Part shown: positions 4,409-10,371 of the stretch, one piece after another
Layout: each line of letters begins with the position of its first letter
How positions within the stretch are numbered: the stretch's first letter is position 1
Assembly: GCA_002868985.1 (NCBI GenBank)
Contig: PKTV01000501.1
Span: 1-10,371, forward strand
From: Desulfobacteraceae bacterium
GTDB taxonomy: Bacteria; Desulfobacterota; Desulfobacteria; Desulfobacterales; UBA11574
Length of the DNA stretch: 10,371 nt
Reading direction: 5' to 3'
Notes under the pieces: generated by a model
What the model was told of the DNA's origin: nothing
Seen by the model: the letters and a program-made list of their open reading frames with translations, nothing else
Database searches by the model: none
Translations under genes and position numbers: made by a program

Positions 4409-5227
4409 ATGAAGTATACGCCCCGGTTACCGAAGTCGAATGTCAATGTGACGCCCACCTCTATGCTACGAGAATTTTTTGTTCTCACCCTCTCTTTGCT
4501 CGGTATTGTCATTGTAATCTACATACTAATGGGATTTGCGGTAGATCTGATTGTGCCACGGATTTCAACCGACCTTGAAACGAAAATGTCGGAACTCTTT
4601 ATTCGATCCGTAGATGCCGAGGATATCGATTCGGAATGGGGGGGCTATGTCCAATCACTCGTGGAGGACCTTCAGAAACGTTGCACGACACTGCCTTACC
4701 TTTTCAAAGTTCATGTTCGAAAAGCTTCTTCGGTCAATGCATTGGCCTTTCCAGGCGGCCATATTATCGTTTTTACAGGACTTTTGAACAAGATAACCTC
4801 TGAAAACGAACTGGCATTTGCTTTTGCGCACGAGATGGGCCATTATGCCAACCGGGATCATCTTCGTGGTGTGGGAAGGGCCGTTGTGTTCATAACAATC
4901 TCAACCTTTTTATTCGGCACAGACAGTAATATCAGTCAAATGCTGGCCCATGCTTTGAATATTACGGAATTGAGCTTTTCCCGAAAACAGGAAACCCGTG
5001 CAGACGAATTTGCACTCGAAATATTAAATTGCGCTTATGGCAACGTCGCCGGTGCAACCGATTTTTTTAAAAGGCTTCCCAAGGAACAGGACCCGGGAAC
5101 AATCGGCCATTACTTTGCATCGCATCCGGAGAATCTGAAGCGAATTACCGATCTTAACAAAACAATTCGAAATAAAGGGTTCAAACCGGGAGGGAAAAAA
5201 CCCCTCCCAAAAACCGTTCAACAATAA
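4409..5227 (+). CDS. Membrane-anchored M48 family metalloprotease
   Basis: A 272-residue zinc protease of the M48 (HtpX/Ste24/Oma1/BepA) clan. One N-terminal membrane helix (about 22-48) anchors the protein. The catalytic core shows NALAFPGGHIIVFTGLL (110-126), the zinc motif HEMGH (141-145, with catalytic E142), a second hydrophobic stretch (about 157-171), and SRKQETRADEFA (191-202), where E195 is the likely third zinc ligand. It ends with the family's ASHPENLKRI (237-246). Relatives degrade damaged membrane or envelope proteins; whether this domain faces the periplasm or the cytoplasm is not settled. The Shine-Dalgarno is weak (TGGA 7 nt upstream). It follows the two YbjQ genes after 273 nt containing operator-like palindromes, so it may have its own regulated promoter. 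Confidence 0.93.
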   Translation: MKYTPRLPKSNVNVTPTSMLREFFVLTLSLLGIVIVIYILMGFAVDLIVPRISTDLETKMSELFIRSVDAEDIDSEWGGYVQSLVEDLQKRCTTLPYLFKVHVRKASSVNALAFPGGHIIVFTGLLNKITSENELAFAFAHEMGHYANRDHLRGVGRAVVFITISTFLFGTDSNISQMLAHALNITELSFSRKQETRADEFALEILNCAYGNVAGATDFFKRLPKEQDPGTIGHYFASHPENLKRITDLNKTIRNKGFKPGGKKPLPKTVQQ

Positions 5228-5276
5228 AAAACAAAAAAAAGATGCGGGATTTAAGTTAGATCGCTTTGCTCACAAT

Positions 5277-5383
5277 TGGAATGATGGAACAATGGAATAC
5301 TGGAATAATGGGTTACTGTAGGAATTAGAATGATATTTTTCCTTCAACCCAATGTTCCACTATTCCAGCATTCCATTATTCCA
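5277..5383. repeat. Inverted pair of the 38-nt dispersed repeat (copies 2 and 3)
   Basis: Copy 2 (5277-5314, ending TAATGGGTT) lies on the + strand and copy 3 (5346-5383, beginning AACCCAATG) on the minus strand, around a 31-nt centre. The arms are both 38 nt and agree at 31 of 38 positions by hand alignment, so an RNA across here would fold into a long imperfect hairpin. It sits in the 252-nt gap between the M48 and beta-CASP genes, which contains no other feature I can support and no clear T-tailed terminator. Confidence 0.8.
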
Positions 5384-5479
5384 TGGAAGCAGCATAAACC
5401 AGGAAGTATAAAAAGACATTTAATTCCAATTAATTGAAGAATTTCAGAAATGTTTATTAACCAGAAAGGATAATCTAAA

Positions 5480-7066
5480 ATGCAGATAACATTTTACGGC
5501 GCGGTTCGGGAAGTTACAGGTTCAATGCATCTGATCGAAACCGGAAAGAATCGAATTTTACTCGACTGCGGGATGTTTCAGGGCCGTCGGAAAGAAACCA
5601 ATGAAAAAAACCGAACCTTTCCAATTGATCCGGCGACCCTCACAAATGTCGTGCTTTCACATGCCCACATTGACCACTCGGGCCGAATTCCGATACTGAC
5701 GAAAAACAATTTCCACGGGCGTGTGTTCTGTACACGGGCCACGGCAGATGCCAGTGACTACCTCCTTAGGGATTCCGCCCATATCCAGGAGTCGGATGCA
5801 AGTTACCTGAACTATAAAACCGTCCGATCATTTCTGGCCGAATTGGACACCTCCGGTCCAAATAAAAAGATTTCAAAAAAGAAACTCAATAATATCAAGA
5901 AGGAACTAAAAAAGGAAGGTCATCGGATTAACACCGAAAAAATCAACGAACTTCTTCTGAAATATCGTCTTGAAGGCGTGACACCGCTATACAGCATTGA
6001 AGATGCTGAAAATGCCCTTGATTATTTTGAAGGATATCCCTACCGAAACTCGGCGATAATCGGAAAAGATGCCACCTGCACGTTTTATGAAGCCGGCCAT
6101 ATCTTAGGATCAGCCATATCCATTCTTAAATTCCGTGAAAACGAAAGGCAATATACCATCTGTTATACCGGTGATATCGGCAGATTTGAAAAACCGATCA
6201 TAAAAAATCCTGCCCTTTCTTTTTTAAGCGATGATCTTGATGTGGATTTGATGATTATGGAAAGTACTTATGGGGACCGCGTGCACGATCCGTTAAAAGA
6301 TTTAAAGCCCGGATTGAAAAAGATTTTTACTGAAACTTTTAAGCGAAATGGAACGGTAATTATACCGGCCTTTGCCTATGGGCGCACCCAGGAGTTGTTA
6401 TATCTTATTCACGAATTGTATAATGAAGGTGAAGTCCAGCGGGTTCCGGTTTATGTGGACAGTCCATTGGCCACCAATATTACCCGGGTCTTTGGAGAAC
6501 ATCCGGAAGTATATGATAACGAAACCCATGAAACCTTTTTGAAAAAAGGCCAAAATCCGTTTTTTTTTAATCAAGTCCGTTTTGTGGGTTCGGTGGAAGA
6601 ATCCATGGCCCTGAACCGTGAAGAAAAACCGCATATCGTCATCTCGGCATCAGGGATGTGCGAAGCCGGCCGTATCCTGCATCATCTGCGCCATAAAATC
6701 CACAACCCCCGTCATACGATCCTCATTGTCGGTTATATGGCTCAACACACGCTGGGTCGCCGAATTCTCGAACAAGGCCTCGAATATGAAAAATCAGGGC
6801 GAAAAGGTTCACCACCCTTGTTAAAATTTTTAAACAAAACATATCCGCTAAAAGCCCATGTCAAAAAACTGGACGGCTTTTCCGCACATGGCGATAAGGA
6901 CGAGATGCTTCGTTTTCTCAAAGAATCAAATTTAAAAATCAAAAAGATCGCCGTTGTTCACGGCGAGGAGGATCAGTCCCTCGCATTTGCAAATCATTTG
7001 CAGCATGAAGGCTTTCCGGCAATTGTTCCTCATCTTGGTGAAACAATTAGAATAGAAGCAGATTGA
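5480..7066 (+). CDS. Beta-CASP metallo-beta-lactamase-fold nuclease (CPSF73/YSH1-like)
   Basis: This 528-residue cytoplasmic protein belongs to the metallo-beta-lactamase beta-CASP group, which processes RNA. All active-site motifs are present: HAHIDH (61-66), H207 in EAGHILGS, D232 in YTGDIG, motif A ESTYGDR (261-267), motif B SASGMCEAGRIL (389-400), and the C-terminal SAH motif GFSAHGD (466-472). The beta-CASP cap includes PAFAYGRTQELLY and DSPLATN. A Lys-rich helical insertion (about 115-165) between metal motifs 2 and 3 lengthens it slightly. There is no KH domain as in archaeal CPSF homologues. Catalysis is therefore likely intact, with endo- and/or 5'-3' exoribonuclease activity; the target is unknown. 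GAAAGGA (5464-5470) supports the start. It overlaps the next gene by one base. Confidence 0.92.
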   Translation: MQITFYGAVREVTGSMHLIETGKNRILLDCGMFQGRRKETNEKNRTFPIDPATLTNVVLSHAHIDHSGRIPILTKNNFHGRVFCTRATADASDYLLRDSAHIQESDASYLNYKTVRSFLAELDTSGPNKKISKKKLNNIKKELKKEGHRINTEKINELLLKYRLEGVTPLYSIEDAENALDYFEGYPYRNSAIIGKDATCTFYEAGHILGSAISILKFRENERQYTICYTGDIGRFEKPIIKNPALSFLSDDLDVDLMIMESTYGDRVHDPLKDLKPGLKKIFTETFKRNGTVIIPAFAYGRTQELLYLIHELYNEGEVQRVPVYVDSPLATNITRVFGEHPEVYDNETHETFLKKGQNPFFFNQVRFVGSVEESMALNREEKPHIVISASGMCEAGRILHHLRHKIHNPRHTILIVGYMAQHTLGRRILEQGLEYEKSGRKGSPPLLKFLNKTYPLKAHVKKLDGFSAHGDKDEMLRFLKESNLKIKKIAVVHGEEDQSLAFANHLQHEGFPAIVPHLGETIRIEAD

Positions 7067-7998
7067 TGATCGACGGTGCGCCACAAAATAAAGACTTTTC
7101 CTTTTTGGCTGCTTCCTTTACGGTGTTTATATGCATGCTCTTCGGAGCCAATGCCGTGGCCATTAAAATCAGTCTTGAAGGTATAGGTGTCTTTACCACG
7201 GCAGGCATCAGATTCGGCATTGCCTCGGTGGCAATTTTTTTATGGGCCAGAATCACCGGACGATCTTTTGAAATTAAAAAAGAGCAGATCCTCCAACTTT
7301 TTGTGATCTCTATTGTTTTTACAGCCCAATTATCTCTTTTCTACCTCGGGCTCAGCAAAAGCAATGCTTCCCGCGGGACGTTGCTTGTCAATTTTCAACC
7401 CTTTTTTACACTGTTCCTTGCACATTTTTTTATTCCCGGTGATCGGATTACCCAGCGAAAAATAATGGGCATCCTACTGGGATTTGCCGGGGTTGCGTTT
7501 GTGTTTTTGGAGAAAAAAGGGGTTGCGAGCGATTTTGAGGTCGGGGATGTGATGATCCTTGCGGCCGCCTTTCTCTGGTCCTGTAATGCAGTCTATACAA
7601 AACGGATTATTTCCGCGTTCAAGCCGTTCCAAATAGCGCTATTTCCAATGATATTTTCGGTTCCTTTCTTTTTTTTGGAAGGTGTTCTGTGGGATCATCA
7701 TATGATCGCTTTTATCGATTCTAAAATTATCGGTTCCATGGTGTATCAGAGTCTGGTTACGGCATCCTTTGGCTTTGTGGTCTGGAACAGTTTGCTGCAA
7801 AGATACGGCGCCGTGGCACTGCATTCTTTTATCTTTATTATGCCCATCAGCGGGGTCTTGCTGGGGGGGCTGATTTTAGGAGAACCGATAACCACAAACA
7901 TCCTTATCGCCATGCTGTTGATCGTTGCCGGCATCCTGATGACCCATGTTAAACAAAAGAAACCCATACCATCGCTTCCTATAGGGAAAAATATTTAG
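7066..7998 (+). CDS. EamA/DMT-family transporter, ten helices
   Basis: A 310-residue inner-membrane protein made of two EamA repeats (about 12-147 and 160-295), giving the usual ten membrane helices of drug/metabolite transporters. Typical features are the first-helix start with ACMLFGANAVAIKI-like sequence, GIRFGIASV, GLSKSNASRGTLL, the inter-repeat Lys-rich linker (LEKKGVASDFEVGD), and LGGLILGEPIT near the end. Substrates in this superfamily include amino acids, nucleotide sugars and metabolites; none can be named here. An in-frame TTG exists at 7063, but the ATG at 7066 overlaps the preceding stop as TGATG with no good Shine-Dalgarno, so translation is probably coupled to the beta-CASP gene. 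A functional link between the two proteins is not evident. Confidence 0.92.
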   Translation: MIDGAPQNKDFSFLAASFTVFICMLFGANAVAIKISLEGIGVFTTAGIRFGIASVAIFLWARITGRSFEIKKEQILQLFVISIVFTAQLSLFYLGLSKSNASRGTLLVNFQPFFTLFLAHFFIPGDRITQRKIMGILLGFAGVAFVFLEKKGVASDFEVGDVMILAAAFLWSCNAVYTKRIISAFKPFQIALFPMIFSVPFFFLEGVLWDHHMIAFIDSKIIGSMVYQSLVTASFGFVVWNSLLQRYGAVALHSFIFIMPISGVLLGGLILGEPITTNILIAMLLIVAGILMTHVKQKKPIPSLPIGKNI

Positions 7999-8054
7999 AC
8001 GGCTTCACAGAGCGACTGTTGAAAAATAAATGAGGTAATGCTAATAACAAGTTA

Positions 8055-8067
8055 GGGGCTTCGCCCC
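8055..8067. terminator. Compact GC hairpin after the EamA gene
   Basis: GGGGC-TTC-GCCCC is a 5-bp GC stem with a 3-nt loop, 57 nt after the EamA stop codon. No T run follows, so it may be a weak or factor-assisted terminator or the leading part of the adjacent repeat. It is immediately followed by CAATTGG and repeat copy 4. Confidence 0.35.
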
Positions 8068-8070
8068 AAT

Positions 8071-8116
8071 TGGAATAATGGAATAATGGAATAATGGAGT
8101 AATGGAAAGATGGGTT
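8071..8116 (+). repeat. Dispersed TGGAATAAT repeat, copy 4, overlapping a gene start
   Basis: The 46-nt array carries about one more 8-9 nt unit than the 38-nt copies and ends with the same GGGTT. It contains the only plausible Shine-Dalgarno (GGAG, 8096-8099) and the ATG (8110-8112) of the histidine kinase gene. As at copy 2, CAATTGGAAT marks its left edge. Confidence 0.8.
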
Positions 8117-10371
8117 TGAAGGAGTTTTTAACCATTCAACATCTTCGTTTAAATCTGGTTTCAAAGCTGATTCTATCCGTGGGGCTGACTTTGCTTTTGA
8201 GCATATCCACATGGGCCTATTTTAATATTAGATATCAGACCAAAAAGATCACGAAAGATATTATGGTGGGAACCGACAGGTTGAGCAACACCATTATTCT
8301 TGGCGCCCATTATGCCATGATGCTGAATTCAAGAGAAGACATCAACCATATCATTAACAATATCAGCAAACAGAAAGAAATCGATACGATTCGGATATAT
8401 AACAAAAAAGGACAAATAAAATTCTCGAACCGTCCTTCGGAACTCGACCTGATAACCAATATAAAAGCAGAGGCATGTGATGTGTGCCACCGGAAAGAGC
8501 CGCCTCTGGCTAAGCTCGATTTAACACAGAAAACCAGGACGTTTTATTCTTCTCAGGGTCATCATTTTCTCGGGATTATCAGCCCGATCCGAAATGAAAC
8601 CGGCTGTTCGTCCGATTCCTGCCATGTGCATCCCACAGGGAAAAAGATACTGGGGGCGCTGGATGTTGTTGTCTCCCTTGAGCAGACAGATAACGACATC
8701 GCGTTTCTTAAAAACGGAATCATTGCTCTGGCTGTTTTTGCTTTTCTGGTAACCTCCGCCATTATTTTTGTCTTTGTGTTGAAATTTGTCAGTCAGCCCA
8801 TAAAAAAGCTGATTGATGCCAGCAATCTTATTGCAAGGGGCGAGTATTTAGGCAATATCGACATTAAGCAAAACGACGAAATGGGGCAATTGTTTGTGGC
8901 CATTAACAAGATGGGCAAGAGAATTTCCTCAAAGCAGGCCCAACTAAAAAAACAAAGAGATGAATACCAAAATCTCTTTGAGCTTGTGCCTTGTTTGATC
9001 ACCATTCAGGATCCAAACTACCAGCTTGTCAGTTACAACAAAGAATTTGAAGAAACGTTTAATCCAACCCCTGGGGATTTCTGTTTCCGTGTGTATAAGA
9101 AGCGTGATGAAAAATGCGAAGTTTGTCCGGTGGAAAAGACATTTAAAGACGGACGATCTCATTACGGTCAGGAAACCGGTATGGATAAGAACGGCAATAC
9201 AACGCACTGGCTTTCCAGAACTTCGCCGATTCAAGACGCACAGGGCAATATCGTTTCGGTCATGGAAGTGTGCCTTGATATTACCCGTATGAAGCAGCTT
9301 GAAGAACGGCTTGAAAAATCGGAAAGAAAATATTACGCCATTTTCAACAACATTCCTAACGCTGTTTTTGTGCTGGACGTAAATACGCTTATAATACTCG
9401 ACTGCAATAAGAGCGTAAAAGGTGTTTACGGATATGAAAAAGATGAGATCACCCACAGATCTTTTCTGAATTTGTTTCTGGACGAAGAAAAAGACCATTA
9501 TGCCTTCAAAATAGTGACGTCTGCCTACATCAACCAGGTAAAGAATGTCGACAAAGACGGTAGAATGCTTTTTGTCGCCATCCGAATTTCACCGTCGGAG
9601 TACCTGGGGCAAAAAGTACTTCTGGTTACCACCAGCGATATCACTAAACGGCTTGAAACCGAACAGCAACTCATTCATGCCGGCAAGATGGCGACGCTGG
9701 GAGAAATGGCCACCGGCATTGCCCACGAATTGAACCAGCCGCTTTCGGTCATAAAAACGGCCAGCAGCTTTTGCTTGAAAAAAATAAACAAAAATGAGGT
9801 CATCAAAGAAAAAGACCTTTATACCATGCTTGAAAAGATAGACCGCAGTGTGAATCGCAGCGCAAACATTATTAGTCATATGAGGCAGTTCGCCAGAAAA
9901 TCGGACGTGGTGTTGGCTGAGGTGCAGATCAATGACGTGCTCAAAAGATCCTTTGATATCTTCAGTCAACAGCTCAAAGTGAGAGGCATTGATGTGGTTT
10001 GGGATATCGATCAAAATTTGCCGACCGTAATGGCAGATCCCAGCCGTCTGGAGCAGGTGTTCATCAACCTTCTTTTGAATGCCAGAGACGCCATAGAGGA
10101 AAAGTGGTGGCCTTTAGAGCCTGCCATGGGTATGAAAAAGATTACACTTAAAACGAAATTAGAGGAAAAGTCGGTGATGGTTGAAGTCAAAGATAACGGT
10201 ATAGGGATTTCAGAAGATATCGCCGATAAAATATTTGAGCCTTTTTTTACGACCAAGGAAGTCGGAAAAGGGACCGGTCTGGGCCTTTCAATCAGTTACG
10301 GAATTATCAAAGATTGTCATGGAGACATCAAGGTGAGCATGAACGAAAAAGGAGAGACCTGTTTCAGGTTA
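8110..10371 (+). CDS. Haem-motif sensor histidine kinase with HAMP and two PAS domains (3' partial)
   Basis: 754 codons are open to the window edge. Order: membrane helix 1 (about 18-40); periplasmic domain (41-202) with CDVCH (123-127) and CSSDSCH (166-172, a CX4CH), both haem-c-type motifs; helix 2 (203-226); HAMP (about 227-278); PAS1 (about 285-395) with C325, C336 and C339 (CEVCP); PAS2 (about 405-515); HisKA with phosphorylated H539 in [13 protein letters not shown]; then HATPase with N657 ([10 protein letters not shown]), DNGIGI (695-700), FEPFFTTK (709-716) and GKGTGLGLS (719-727). All kinase boxes are intact, so it should autophosphorylate; only the last part of the ATPase domain, and any receiver domain, is missing. 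The sensor probably reads periplasmic redox state or a haem ligand (inference). The start at 8110 has GGAG 10 nt upstream, inside a repeat; AAGGAG (8119-8124) just downstream has no ordinary start codon behind it. Confidence 0.9.
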   Translation, partial: MGLKEFLTIQHLRLNLVSKLILSVGLTLLLSISTWAYFNIRYQTKKITKDIMVGTDRLSNTIILGAHYAMMLNSREDINHIINNISKQKEIDTIRIYNKKGQIKFSNRPSELDLITNIKAEACDVCHRKEPPLAKLDLTQKTRTFYSSQGHHFLGIISPIRNETGCSSDSCHVHPTGKKILGALDVVVSLEQTDNDIAFLKNGIIALAVFAFLVTSAIIFVFVLKFVSQPIKKLIDASNLIARGEYLGNIDIKQNDEMGQLFVAINKMGKRISSKQAQLKKQRDEYQNLFELVPCLITIQDPNYQLVSYNKEFEETFNPTPGDFCFRVYKKRDEKCEVCPVEKTFKDGRSHYGQETGMDKNGNTTHWLSRTSPIQDAQGNIVSVMEVCLDITRMKQLEERLEKSERKYYAIFNNIPNAVFVLDVNTLIILDCNKSVKGVYGYEKDEITHRSFLNLFLDEEKDHYAFKIVTSAYINQVKNVDKDGRMLFVAIRISPSEYLGQKVLLVTTSDITKRLETEQQLIHAGKMATLGEMATGIAHELNQPLSVIKTASSFCLKKINKNEVIKEKDLYTMLEKIDRSVNRSANIISHMRQFARKSDVVLAEVQINDVLKRSFDIFSQQLKVRGIDVVWDIDQNLPTVMADPSRLEQVFINLLLNARDAIEEKWWPLEPAMGMKKITLKTKLEEKSVMVEVKDNGIGISEDIADKIFEPFFTTKEVGKGTGLGLSISYGIIKDCHGDIKVSMNEKGETCFRL

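Noticed and set aside
8944..9498. 184-codon minus-strand ORF
   Set aside because: It lies wholly antisense to the histidine kinase, whose + frame shows continuous HAMP and PAS sequence here; the composition looks like a shadow frame.
9589..10014. 141-codon minus-strand ORF
   Set aside because: Antisense to the PAS2, HisKA and ATPase parts of the kinase, whose motifs are unmistakable on the + strand.

Overview
The window looks like chromosomal DNA from a sulfate-reducing-type deltaproteobacterium, probably Desulfobacterales (Desulfobacterota). The grounds are a periplasmic four-haem class III (c3-type) cytochrome, a stand-alone PocR sensory domain, a sensor kinase whose periplasmic domain carries two haem-c-type Cys-His motifs, moderate to low GC by eye, and dispersed intergenic repeats built from TGGAATAAT-like units. 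This assignment is inferred from gene content; no rRNA or marker gene is present. I see no tRNA, rRNA, CRISPR array, transposase or prophage gene.

Layout. Positions 1-458 hold no gene: a C-free polypurine repeat, two inverted repeats and a possible structured leader. Then come a PocR-domain protein (+, 459-956) and a CspA-type cold-shock protein (-, 1016-1216), which converge on a shared hairpin terminator. A small repeat-bearing ORF (+, 1376-1558) runs tail-to-tail into a four-helix membrane protein of unknown function (-, 1513-2292). A repeat- and hairpin-rich gap follows, then the c3-type cytochrome (-, 2564-3058). After an AT-rich divergent promoter region lie two adjacent YbjQ-family paralogues (+, 3361-3675 and 3689-4135), the second with a membrane anchor, and then a membrane-anchored M48 metalloprotease (+, 4409-5227). 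Next are a beta-CASP metallo-beta-lactamase-fold protein (+, 5480-7066), translationally coupled to an EamA-type transporter (+, 7066-7998), and a large haem-motif sensor histidine kinase (+, 8110 to the window edge, 3' end missing).

Start-codon choices matter in several places. The cytochrome start is placed at 3058, directly behind AGGAGG. The second YbjQ gene is placed at a GTG (3689) behind AAGGAG, which removes its apparent overlap with the first. EamA starts at 7066, overlapping the upstream stop codon. The kinase starts at 8110, inside a dispersed repeat.

The most unusual material is non-coding or architectural. A 38-nt repeat family occurs four times, once as an inverted pair and once supplying the kinase's ribosome-binding region and start codon. 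A perfect 15-bp inverted repeat frames 132 bp just upstream of the M48 gene. A four-copy 21-nt tandem repeat encodes a 7-residue repeat. The kinase combines a CX2CH plus CX4CH periplasmic sensor with a Cys-rich PAS domain. I do not see a clearly new multi-gene defence or metabolic system; the best candidate for a small uncharacterised module is the YbjQ pair with the M48 protease.
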